Source: Natranaerobius trueperi (GTDB lineage Bacteria; Bacillota; Natranaerobiia; Natranaerobiales; Natranaerobiaceae). Taken from it: a stretch of DNA of 64,000 nt. Location of the stretch: positions 186,001-250,000 of the forward strand of contig NZ_NIQC01000001.1 of the NCBI RefSeq assembly GCF_002216005.1, written 5' to 3'. Positions 25,016-33,046 of this stretch are shown here, piece after piece. The notes under the pieces were generated by a model. That model was not told the origin of the DNA, ran no database searches, and saw only the letters and a program-made list of their open reading frames with translations. Position numbers and translations under genes: made by a program. Position 1 is the stretch's first letter. Each line of letters starts with the position of its first letter.

Positions 25016-25101
25016 AATGGACAAGCACACCATTAACCCTCTAGGCATACCGTAATAGTGAATGATGCCTATTAACCGCGAGTAACTTTTTTAGTCATCG
25101 C
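25016..25101 (+). promoter_or_regulatory. hairpin-rich leader of the metal ABC operon
   Basis: Three small hairpins lie in a row: AATGG/CCATT (25016-25034), AGGCAT/ATGCCT (25043-25070) and GCGA/TCGC around GTAACTTTTTTAGTCA (25078-25101). The ribosome site follows at 25117. The arrangement could be a structured RNA switch or repressor sites. It does not match a metal riboswitch I know. Confidence 0.35.
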
Positions 25102-25129
25102 TAAGTTAAGATTATTGGAGGGTTGATGT

Positions 25130-25900
25130 ATGGAAAATAAAACAGTTTTTGCTGTAGAAGTTAATGATCTAACAGTATCTTATGATGAAACAACTGCAAT
25201 TGAAAATATCTCTTTTAAGGTACCTAAAGGACAAATAACTGGGGTAATTGGACCTAATGGAGCAGGTAAATCCACCCTTATTAAAGCCATAATGGGTCTT
25301 TTAAAATGTAAAAAAGGTTCAATAAAGGTTTTTGAATCTTCTATTAAAAAAGCTAGATCAAATATAGCCTATGTACCACAACAAAATGATATTGATTTAA
25401 GCTTTCCCATATCTGTATCTGAAACAGTTATGATGGGTCGTTACCCCTATCTAAAAAGATTTAAAGGACCAAGTAAAACAGATAAAGAGCTAGTCCTAGA
25501 TAGTCTAAAAAAAGTAAAGATGGATTATAAAAAAGACCGTCAAATAGGTGAACTTTCAGGAGGTGAACGTCAAAGAGTTTTTCTTGCAAGAGCGCTTTCA
25601 CAAAATGCTGAACTATTCTTTTTAGATGAACCTTTTTCAGCAATAGACTTTACTTCAGAAGAAATTATTACTAATTTATTAACTTCACTAGCATCTCAAG
25701 GAAAGACTCTTTTTGTAGTTCATCATGATCTAAAAAAAGCTTCAAAATATTTTGATTCTATCTTACTAATAAACAAGACATTAGTAGCTCAAGGTAAAGC
25801 TAAAGAAGTATTAAACCCTGAAAATTTAGAAAAAGCGTATCAAGGTAAAACTACAATTCTAGATGAACAGGATGAAGATATCCTGGTGGTTACAGAATGA
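25130..25900 (+). CDS. mntB: manganese/zinc ABC transporter ATPase
   Basis: 256-aa ATPase with Walker A GPNGAGKSTLIKAIMG near 44, Q-loop YVPQQNDID, ETVMMGRYPYLKRF typical of the metal-importer class near 102, signature LSGGERQRVFLARAL near 144, Walker B LFFLDEPFSAID and the switch VHHDL. Overlaps the permease by 4 bp (ATGA). Mn is favoured over Zn because an MntR-like gene precedes it; the symbol is by analogy. Confidence 0.85.
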   Translation: MENKTVFAVEVNDLTVSYDETTAIENISFKVPKGQITGVIGPNGAGKSTLIKAIMGLLKCKKGSIKVFESSIKKARSNIAYVPQQNDIDLSFPISVSETVMMGRYPYLKRFKGPSKTDKELVLDSLKKVKMDYKKDRQIGELSGGERQRVFLARALSQNAELFFLDEPFSAIDFTSEEIITNLLTSLASQGKTLFVVHHDLKKASKYFDSILLINKTLVAQGKAKEVLNPENLEKAYQGKTTILDEQDEDILVVTE

Positions 25901-26757
25901 TAGAACAGTTTAGTATGTTCATTGAAGCACTTACAAACTACACTTATCTACAACATGCTGTAATAGCTGGTACTTTAGTAGGGATTATCTGTGGTATATT
26001 AGGTTGCTTTATTATATTAAGAAGAATCGCTCTAATGGGTGATGCCATTTCCCATGCAGTACTACCAGGAGTTGTCATATCTTATCTATTAGGAATCACT
26101 TTTTTCATAGGCGCAGTATTTACTGGTGTTTTAACAGCTCTCGGTATTGGATATGTAAGTCAAAACAGTAAAATTAAAGATGATTCCTCAATTGGAATCT
26201 TATTTACTGCAGCTTTTGCTTTAGGGATTGTTATGATAACAGCTCTAGATGGTACAGAAGTAGATCTTTGGCATATCTTATTTGGAAACGTGTTAGCTGT
26301 ATCTATTGGAGATTTAATCTTAACAGCTTCAACAGGTCTTTTATCTCTTCTTGGGATTTTTATCTTCTATCGTGAACTTGTCTTATCAACCTTTGATCCT
26401 GTTATGGCAAAAGCAATTGGTATCTCTACAGGTAAAATTCATTACCTATTAATGCTACTACTTTCACTAGTCACTGTAGCTTCACTTCAGACTGTAGGTA
26501 TAGTTTTAGTTGTAGCTATGTTAATAACTCCTTCTGCAACAGCGTTTTTACTCACTGATAGACTAAACAAAATGCTACTTCTATCAACTTTCTTTGGAGT
26601 TATTTCAGCTTTAATCGGGGTTTATCTATCATATATCTATGATGTTGCTACAGGAGGAGCCATTGTGTTAGTTGCATCTATCTTCTTTTTAGGTGCATTT
26701 CTTTTCTCACCAAAAGAAGGTATTTTAACTAAAAATTTAAGGAGGAATTCCGTATGA
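25897..26757 (+). CDS. mntC: manganese/zinc ABC transporter permease
   Basis: 286-aa integral membrane protein of the ABC-3 family with about eight helices. Landmarks: GIICGILGCFIILRRIALMG near 29, DAISHAVLPGVVISYLLG near 48 and QTVGIVLVVAMLITPSATA near 198. It overlaps both neighbours by 4 bp, a tightly coupled three-gene transporter. Confidence 0.87.
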   Translation: MIEQFSMFIEALTNYTYLQHAVIAGTLVGIICGILGCFIILRRIALMGDAISHAVLPGVVISYLLGITFFIGAVFTGVLTALGIGYVSQNSKIKDDSSIGILFTAAFALGIVMITALDGTEVDLWHILFGNVLAVSIGDLILTASTGLLSLLGIFIFYRELVLSTFDPVMAKAIGISTGKIHYLLMLLLSLVTVASLQTVGIVLVVAMLITPSATAFLLTDRLNKMLLLSTFFGVISALIGVYLSYIYDVATGGAIVLVASIFFLGAFLFSPKEGILTKNLRRNSV

Positions 26758-27650
26758 AAGTTTTATTAACTCTCTTACTCACTTCTATTCTGTTAGTTAC
26801 AACAGGATGTCAAGAAACTTCTGAAGAAGTCGATTCAAATGAGCTAAAAATTGTCACAAGTCTTTCTATCATAGCTGATATGACAGAAGAAATAGCTGGT
26901 GATAAAGCTGAAGTTAACTATATTGTTCCTTTAGGTGAAGAACCAGAAGAGTATGAACCAACACCTAGCGATTTTCAAGAAATCTCTGATGCAGACGTTT
27001 TTTTTATAAATGGTTATAATATAGAAGCTTGGCTTGAACAGGTGACAGAAAATGTTACAGATGTAGATGTAATCCCCATAGCAGAAGAAGGACCAAAAAT
27101 TCCCTTAGAGGGAACTGATGATATACCAGATCCACACTTATGGTTAAACCCTTTACATGTAAGAGATTATTATGTAGATAAGATAGTAACTACCCTAAAA
27201 GAATTAGATTCTGAAAATAGTGAGTACTACCAAGAAAAAGCAGATGAATATATAGAAGAACTTGAAGAATTAGATAAATATATAGAAGAAGAAACTAATA
27301 AAATACCTGAAGATAACCGGTTAATCATAACTAGTGAACACGCCTTTAAGTACTACGGGGATAGATATGGATTTGACACAAATGGTATATGGGAACTAAA
27401 TGCTCATGAAGAGGGAACACCCCAGCAAATAGCAAATATTATTGATCTAGTAAACGAAAGTGAAGTACCTGCTGTTTTTGCAGAGTCAACGGTTGATCCT
27501 AGGTATATGGAAAATATATCAGATGAAACTGGAGTAGAGCTCGCAAAAGAAGTTTACACTGATGCTATCGGTGACGAAGAAACAAATGCTGACAGTTATA
27601 TTAATATGATGAAAGAAAGTACAAAAGTAATAGTTGAAAACCTCAAATAA
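26754..27650 (+). CDS. metal-binding lipoprotein (ZnuA/TroA-like), unusual ligand set
   Basis: 298-aa cluster A-I substrate-binding lipoprotein with lipobox LLVTTGC (Cys19), anchored outside the membrane. Expected ligands are His, His, Glu, Asp. Here the first is replaced: the usual DPHEYEP loop reads EPEEYEP, putting Glu65 where His is normal. The other three appear present at His128 (PDPHLWLNP), Glu244 (FAESTVDP) and Asp270 (YTDAIGD). The linker region 160-185 is a charged helix, as in the family. The protein is very acidic. Last gene of the importer operon, followed by a terminator. Confidence 0.85.
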   Translation: MKVLLTLLLTSILLVTTGCQETSEEVDSNELKIVTSLSIIADMTEEIAGDKAEVNYIVPLGEEPEEYEPTPSDFQEISDADVFFINGYNIEAWLEQVTENVTDVDVIPIAEEGPKIPLEGTDDIPDPHLWLNPLHVRDYYVDKIVTTLKELDSENSEYYQEKADEYIEELEELDKYIEEETNKIPEDNRLIITSEHAFKYYGDRYGFDTNGIWELNAHEEGTPQQIANIIDLVNESEVPAVFAESTVDPRYMENISDETGVELAKEVYTDAIGDEETNADSYINMMKESTKVIVENLK

Positions 27651-27657
27651 AGAAAAA

Positions 27658-27692
27658 AGACCCCTAGTGGTTAAAAAACTACTAGGGGTTAC
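27658..27692 (+). terminator. terminator of the metal importer operon
   Basis: ACCCCTAGT/ACTAGGGGT stem around a 12-nt loop, eight bases after the stop, followed by TTACTTAATT. Confidence 0.75.
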
Positions 27693-27758
27693 TTAATTAT
27701 CTACCACCATATAAATTATTTTTATATTTAGGGCTTAATAAGAAAAATGCAGTAGAAA

Positions 27759-28610
27759 TTGACACTCCCACACGCATGAATGCGTGGGATTTTCGGGTAG
27801 CTATGCGTCCTCAATTCATTTCTGCTATCACAGGTGTATGGATGATGTTCATTCCTGCTACCCGATCTCGGTGGGTTTTAATACCTCATAGTTTTGCTTT
27901 GTACTCAATAAATAATGCTAACCGGTAAAATGACCATGTATGTAGGTTCTTTTCGTTTTTATGGCTTGTTCTTGCCGTGTTTCGGATATTTGAAAAATCA
28001 ACCACTTTACGGCTAATTTTAATATATTCTTTTGAAATATTGGTCAGATGTTTTTCTTGGTTTTTAGTCGGCACTAGTTTTATTTTTACTGTTTCTTCAT
28101 TAGGTCACCCCCTTTTTTTCTGTTCTTCAACATACTTTTTGATTGTTTCACTTGATACATTCCCTGTTGTTGATACAAAAAAAGAACGTGTCCATAAGCT
28201 TGGCATGTGATTTAAATGCTTAAACTCTTGGCGAATCTTTCTTGAACTCACTCCTTTTATCTTCGCCATAATTTGAGATGGACTTATTTGTGGTAGAGCA
28301 TTTAAAAATAGATGCGTATGGTCTTTTTCACACTTGATTGCTAGTACTTCAATTTTTTGTTCAGTACATACTTCATGGACAATTTCTTTAAAACGCTGTT
28401 CTACCTTTGGATTAGAAAATATCTTTCTTCGGTATCTTGGGCAGAAAACAAAATGATAGTTAATTAAGGACACGATTGTTTTAGTTCTTCTATATTCTTG
28501 TTTCATATGATTTAATTGTATATGTTTTTTCTTTATACTACAACTGTATTTTATTAAAAAAATAGGCTTTCACCCCACGATTGAAAGCGTGGAATGAAAG
28601 CCCTAATACT
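27759..28610 (-). mobile_element. IS608-like element, copy B (intact tnpA, deleted tnpB)
   Basis: On the minus strand the left end AGTATTAGGGCTTTC follows host TTAC (28611-28614) and the right end finishes GGGAGTGTCAA at 27759. It contains a complete tnpA. TnpB survives only as fragments (N-terminal TNISKEYIK, middle KISRKVVDF, C-terminal AGMNIIH), joined by internal deletions. Most of the guide-RNA segment is gone, leaving about 60 bp of the right end. This copy is inserted in a DUF1848 gene and is the likely source of transposase for the other copies. Confidence 0.88.
28105..28506 (-). CDS. tnpA: IS200/IS605-family Y1 transposase TnpA
   Basis: 133-aa single-strand-specific HUH/Y1 transposase. 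Seen: start MKQEYRRTKTIVSLINYHFV, the FCPRYRRKIF motif near 21, the paired-histidine motif DHTHLFL near 62-68, and the nucleophilic tyrosine in ETIKKYVEEQ near 125. Length is normal for the family and no frameshift is visible, so this may be active. It would recognise the subterminal hairpins and cut at TTAC and TCAA. No strong ribosome site precedes the ATG, which is common for these transposases. Only intact tnpA in the window. Confidence 0.9.
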   Translation of the reverse strand: MKQEYRRTKTIVSLINYHFVFCPRYRRKIFSNPKVEQRFKEIVHEVCTEQKIEVLAIKCEKDHTHLFLNALPQISPSQIMAKIKGVSSRKIRQEFKHLNHMPSLWTRSFFVSTTGNVSSETIKKYVEEQKKRG

Positions 28611-28801
28611 GTAATAACCCTTTTTTGTAATAGATCTAGATTATTTATAAAAGGTTCGGGATTTTTAGTCCAAAAAACGATTACCTCTACATTATTTGGG
28701 TCAAGATTCCTTACAAAATAACCTTTTTCTATTCGTTTTATAAACCAATCTTTCTAGTATGCAGGAAGATCTGTTCGTCTGCTAGCACTAATTATTACCA
28801 T
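28611..28801 (-). pseudogene. DUF1848 gene interrupted by copy B
   Basis: From the ATG at 28801 (behind AGAGGAGG) the frame reads MVIISASRRTDLPAY, an in-frame TAG, then KDWFIKRIEKGYFVRNL and VEVIVFWTKNPEPF, the diagnostic DUF1848 motifs. It is cut after about 63 codons by the IS at the sequence GTTATTAC. The remainder of the gene is not found on the far side of the element in recognisable form. DUF1848 proteins are Fe-S or radical-type proteins of unknown function. Confidence 0.75.
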
Positions 28802-29084
28802 TACAAGTTCCTCCTCTGGCTTCTACTACTGTTTATTACAGCAATAACAACTACAAGAACTACCATAAGCTTAAATAAAGAAATACTATTAGCCCTAAAA
28901 AAGTTACTACATCTTACCACTGAAAGCTCTAGAGTATATAGCCTAAGCCTTATGTTATCTTCAAAGTCTTTAACTAATATTTTCATATCTCACTAACTAG
29001 CAAAAGTTAAATACCTGCAAACAGCTTGCTATCATTTAATATGGACCATTATAAACACAAAAAGAATCATCCTTTTCCATTTCG
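28802..29084. other. intergenic, possible single-TM ORF
   Basis: A 61-codon minus-strand frame (28801-28986) ends at TAATG, overlapping the dead DUF1848 start, and contains one hydrophobic stretch (LFKLMVVLVVVIAVI). It has only a weak ribosome site and covers the DUF1848 Shine-Dalgarno. I do not call it a gene with any confidence. Nothing else stands out. Confidence 0.3.
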
Positions 29085-30698
29085 TTAGTAGGAAGCTATA
29101 GTGCTATCAGTACGTGGTTCTGTTCCACCAAATAATACCCCAGATTTAGGATCTCTAAAAATGATTTGCCCTCTTCCAAAACTATCTGATTCTAAACTTA
29201 GGTTTATGTCATGTCCTCTTCTATTTAAGCTTTTTGCTATATTTGATGAAAAGTTTTGTTCTAAAGAAACTTTTTTACCTTCAGTCCATTGCCATCTTGG
29301 AGCATCTAAAGCAGCTTGTGGGTTCATACCAAAATCAATTGTATTCATAACTACCTGTAGATGACCCTGTGGTTGCATAAATCCACCCATTACACCAAAA
29401 GGGCCTACCGGTTCATCTCCTTTTGTCATAAAACCTGGAATAATAGTATGATAAGTTCTTTTACCTGGTTCTAGTACATTATAGTGATCTTTATCTAAAG
29501 AAAAACTATGTCCTCTATTTTGAAGTGATACCCCTGTACCAGGTAATACAACACCTGAACCAAAGCCCATATAGTTACTTTGAATAAAGGATACCATATT
29601 ACCCTCTTCATCAGCAGTAGCTAAATACACAGTTCCACCTTGATCAGGTTTACCTGGTTCAGGGGTGATTGCCGTATCCCCTATTTGGTTTAACCTTTCT
29701 TTTGCATAAGTATCTGATAGTAAATCATCTAATGATACTTTCATATGCTCTAGATCTGTAATATATTTTTGTCCATCTACAAAAGCAAGCTTTAATGCTT
29801 CTATCTGTTTATGATAGGTATCTAGTGCTTCTTTTGAAGAAAACTCTTCTTGTTTTAAGATATTTAAAGCCATAAGAGCAACTAAACCTTGACCATTAGG
29901 TGGTATCTCCCAAATATCATAACCACGATAGTTAACAGAGATGGGATCTACCCACTGTGAAGAAAACTGTTCTAGATCCTCTCCTTTTAAGTATCCATTA
30001 TACTTTTTAAAATAGTGATCTACTTTTTCTGCAATTTCTCCTTTATAAAAGTGTTCACCTTTTGTTTCTGCAATTTTTCTTAAAGTTTCACCATGATCTT
30101 TAGATGACCACATTTCGCCGATTCTTGGAGCTCTTTTATTTGGAGCAAATATTTTAAACCATTCAGAAAACTCTTCTCCTTTACATTCTTTACTGTATTT
30201 TTTAAAAGCACGGTCCCAATTTTCTCCGAGTGTTGGTGTGATTGGATAACCCTCTAAAGCATAGCGAATAGCTGGAGCTAGTACTTTTTCTAATGATAAC
30301 TTTCCAAACTTTTCATTCATCTCTACCCAAGCAGCTGGAGCTCCTGGTACAGTAACAGGAAGTGGTCCTAAAGTTGGCATTTTTTCATAGCCTCTTTCGA
30401 CCACCTTTTCTCTACTTATATCCTGTGGCGCTTGTCCACTTGAGTTTAGACCATGTAATTTACCATTATGCCAAACTAATGAAAAAGCATCTCCACCTAT
30501 ACCGTTTGAGGTTGGTTCAACTACTGTTAAACAAGCAGCTGTACAAACAGCTGCATCAATAGCATTACCACCTTGTTTTAGAATTTCAAGACCTGCATTT
30601 GCTGCTAGTGGTTGTGAAGTTGCTACCATTCCCTTTTTAGAAATTGTTACATTTCTCCTAGAAGAATACGGATAATTTAATGAATCAAAATTTAGCAA
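29085..30698 (-). CDS. gamma-glutamyltransferase family protein
   Basis: 537-aa Ntn-hydrolase of the gamma-glutamyltranspeptidase family, which cleaves gamma-glutamyl amides and matures by autoproteolysis. N-terminal MVATSQPLAANAGLEILKQG followed by GNAIDAAV, PTSNGIGGDAF near 85, the candidate nucleophile Thr in DQGGTVYLATADEEGN near 350, and C-terminal GGFMQPQGHLQV and SLEQNF. There is no signal peptide, so this is the cytosolic YwrD-like type. Start is TTG behind GGGGGGA. It is the last gene of a probable operon with a small membrane protein, a lactate-permease-type carrier and an Lrp regulator. Confidence 0.87.
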   Translation of the reverse strand: MLNFDSLNYPYSSRRNVTISKKGMVATSQPLAANAGLEILKQGGNAIDAAVCTAACLTVVEPTSNGIGGDAFSLVWHNGKLHGLNSSGQAPQDISREKVVERGYEKMPTLGPLPVTVPGAPAAWVEMNEKFGKLSLEKVLAPAIRYALEGYPITPTLGENWDRAFKKYSKECKGEEFSEWFKIFAPNKRAPRIGEMWSSKDHGETLRKIAETKGEHFYKGEIAEKVDHYFKKYNGYLKGEDLEQFSSQWVDPISVNYRGYDIWEIPPNGQGLVALMALNILKQEEFSSKEALDTYHKQIEALKLAFVDGQKYITDLEHMKVSLDDLLSDTYAKERLNQIGDTAITPEPGKPDQGGTVYLATADEEGNMVSFIQSNYMGFGSGVVLPGTGVSLQNRGHSFSLDKDHYNVLEPGKRTYHTIIPGFMTKGDEPVGPFGVMGGFMQPQGHLQVVMNTIDFGMNPQAALDAPRWQWTEGKKVSLEQNFSSNIAKSLNRRGHDINLSLESDSFGRGQIIFRDPKSGVLFGGTEPRTDSTIASY

Positions 30699-30722
30699 AT
30701 TAATCCCCCCAAAAGTTTTATA

Positions 30723-30866
30723 TTAAAAAAAGAAATTCCATAAGGTATTTCCTATCATCAAGGAAATTGCTGGTATATAAAAGGCTTCATTTTGTAAATT
30801 AATACCCATATAAAGTAATATAAAGACTATTACCATTATCAAAGCAGAAATACTTTTATTAGACAT
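30723..30866 (-). CDS. 47-aa membrane protein between lactate permease and GGT genes
   Basis: An ATG at 30866 behind GGAGG opens a 47-codon frame, mostly hydrophobic: MSNKSISALIMVIVFILLYM, a short polar turn (GINLQNEAF), then YIPAISLMIGNTLWNFFF. This predicts two membrane helices. The gene lies 14 bp after the permease stop and 24 bp before the GGT start, with a good ribosome site, so translation is likely. Function unknown; a small accessory subunit of the permease is one possibility. Confidence 0.65.
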   Translation of the reverse strand: MSNKSISALIMVIVFILLYMGINLQNEAFYIPAISLMIGNTLWNFFF

Positions 30867-30880
30867 TAAAAACCTCCATT

Positions 30881-32398
30881 CTAAAAACTAAGTACAACTA
30901 GGTTTACTATACCTAATGTTAGTGCTGTAAAGAGTGTTATATGTATTACTCTTCTGTAAACATAAGATTCATTACCATTTAACTTTACTGAAGATGTACC
31001 TAATAACACTTGAGTAGGTCCAATACTACACCCAACAGATCCTCCAATAGATTGTACTGCCGCCATAATAGCTGGACTTACTCCTAGAGTATTTGCAATA
31101 GTCGCTTGAAAGCTACCAAAAATCACATTTGAGTTAGTGTTACTACCTGTAATAAAGCTTCCGAGAAGACCAATAAATGGTGCAAATAATGGATACAAAT
31201 TTCCGGAAAGTTGAGCTACATTATGAGCTAAGTTATCTATCATCCCTGAATCCATCATCAAAAGAGCCATACATATTAAAAAGGTAAGGGTTAGTGTTGT
31301 ACCAGTACTTTTTTCAACTGTTCTATTTACAACATCTACAAGTTTTTGGGTTGATAAAACTTTTTTAGTACGGTACAACACTATCCCAACTAAAGCAGAC
31401 ATCATGATAATCGGGGCTGGATGAGTGAGAAAATTGATATCTACATAATTTTTTTCTCTACTGACTTCATGTCCTAAAGCTGTTTCAAATCCAGGAAAAT
31501 GAAAAGAAAATTCTAACGATAAATTAGGAAGAACCTGAAAGATAACTGATAATATGATTATTAGACCATATGGTAAAATTGATTCTTTTAGATTTAACTG
31601 TTCTTTATACAGATTTTTTGGAATAGCTACATTGTTTATCTGTTTATATAAGAAAAACATAAAGATCATACCAACTAAAGCTGACAGTAATGAAACAACT
31701 GACATCATTTCAACTGAAGTTACTAGAAACATTGTGAGTATCATTACAAATGAAGTTGAAACAACGTATCCACTTCCTCTTTTTAGTGTCTTTAACCCTC
31801 CATAGATATAACAAACACCAAGCCCTGTTATAACCATAGCTACAGCTGTAAATACTGACATCCAAAAAGCTAGTTCACTAGAAGAAAGGCCAGTCACAAG
31901 ACCAATAGTATAAAAAGATGAACCCATAGAGCCATAACTTATTGACCAACTATGTCCTAATAATACAGATGCTACTGAAGCAATTGGATTAAACCCTAAA
32001 TGTACTAAGATAGGAGTTACTATAGCGACAGGTACTCCAAAACCAGCTATACCTTGTAAAAAAGATGAAAATATCCAACTTAAAAGCAAAAACTGAATAA
32101 AAGGATCTTTTATTAATAATAAGATATTTTCACTGATAACTTTAATAGCTCCTACTTCTTTAACTAAGTTATATAAAAATACAGCCGCCCAAATAATTAA
32201 AAGTACATATAATGATAAAGAAAACCCTTTCCCTAAAGCAATAGCTATCCCTGTAAAGGGCGTTTTAAAAACAACTAGTGAGATTATCCCTGCAAAAAGA
32301 AAAGAAATTGCTCCTACTTTTCGTGCAGGGAGTTTAAAAACTAATAACCCTAATAAAAGGATTAATATCGGAACAGTTGCTAATATATCTATTAGCAT
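30881..32398 (-). CDS. LctP-family lactate/glycolate permease
   Basis: 505-aa polytopic membrane protein of the L-lactate permease family (about 12-13 helices). Landmarks: FLQGIAGFGVPVAIVTPIL near 113, GHSWSISYGSMGSSFYTIG near 148, and SFITGSNTNSNVIFGSFQAT near 413. The start overlaps the stop of the Lrp-type regulator, behind AAGGGGATT. Substrate is by family; given the GGT neighbour, an organic acid other than lactate is possible. Confidence 0.85.
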   Translation of the reverse strand: MLIDILATVPILILLLGLLVFKLPARKVGAISFLFAGIISLVVFKTPFTGIAIALGKGFSLSLYVLLIIWAAVFLYNLVKEVGAIKVISENILLLIKDPFIQFLLLSWIFSSFLQGIAGFGVPVAIVTPILVHLGFNPIASVASVLLGHSWSISYGSMGSSFYTIGLVTGLSSSELAFWMSVFTAVAMVITGLGVCYIYGGLKTLKRGSGYVVSTSFVMILTMFLVTSVEMMSVVSLLSALVGMIFMFFLYKQINNVAIPKNLYKEQLNLKESILPYGLIIILSVIFQVLPNLSLEFSFHFPGFETALGHEVSREKNYVDINFLTHPAPIIMMSALVGIVLYRTKKVLSTQKLVDVVNRTVEKSTGTTLTLTFLICMALLMMDSGMIDNLAHNVAQLSGNLYPLFAPFIGLLGSFITGSNTNSNVIFGSFQATIANTLGVSPAIMAAVQSIGGSVGCSIGPTQVLLGTSSVKLNGNESYVYRRVIHITLFTALTLGIVNLVVLSF

Positions 32399-32856
32399 TA
32401 TAATCGAATCCCCTTTCTTACTTTAATCCTCGAGAGAATCATACTACTTTCTAGTTTTTTTATACCAGGAAGAGGATATAATTCATCTTTCATCAGTTTT
32501 TCTAAATGTTCATTTAATTCTAATATTGCATGAACATGTAGTTTTGAAGAGCCTGTCATAAGATATATATCTGTAATATATTCCTTCTCTTTTAAAGTAT
32601 TAGCCACTTCATATAGATAACTAGGTTCAACTTCAATATCAAAGTAAGCTGATACAGACCGCCCTACCTTTTCAGGGTTTACAATAATACTATATTTTTC
32701 TATCACTCCACTATCCTCTAATCCCTTGATCCTATGCTTAACAGCTACTCTAGATAAATTAACTTTTTCACCAATCTCAACATAAGACATCCGAGCATTT
32801 TCAGATAATAACTGCAAAATTTTTTGGTCAATTTCATCAATGTTTGTAAACTTCAT
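32398..32856 (-). CDS. Lrp/AsnC-family transcriptional regulator
   Basis: 152 aa: N-terminal winged HTH (DQKILQLLSENARMSYVEIG, then NLSRVAVKHRIKGLEDSGVI) and C-terminal RAM ligand domain (FDIEVEPSYLYEV, DIYLMTGSSKLHVHA). It precedes and overlaps the permease, so it probably controls this operon in response to an amino acid. Good AAGGAGTGG ribosome site. Confidence 0.9.
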   Translation of the reverse strand: MKFTNIDEIDQKILQLLSENARMSYVEIGEKVNLSRVAVKHRIKGLEDSGVIEKYSIIVNPEKVGRSVSAYFDIEVEPSYLYEVANTLKEKEYITDIYLMTGSSKLHVHAILELNEHLEKLMKDELYPLPGIKKLESSMILSRIKVRKGIRL

Positions 32857-33012
32857 ACTACCACTCCTTGTAATTTGTATATTAACATATATATTGTTTA
32901 TAAATTAATTCTATTCATAATGTCATTTACCTTGTTTCATAATGAAATATTATTTGTTTTTTTGCCTGTTATAACTTACATACTGTAACTAAAACAACAT
33001 TATATAGAACAT

Positions 33013-33046
33013 AAAAAAACGGGCCAATTTACATGGCCCGATAATT
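33013..33046 (-). terminator. terminator of the MFS gene
   Basis: CGGGCCA/TGGCCCG stem, loop of about seven bases, U7 on the minus strand, partly overlapping the end of the coding region. Confidence 0.88.

Noticed and set aside
28801-28986. 61-codon minus-strand ORF ending at TAATG of the DUF1848 remnant
   Set aside because: Weak ribosome site and it covers the Shine-Dalgarno of the next gene; kept only as a note.
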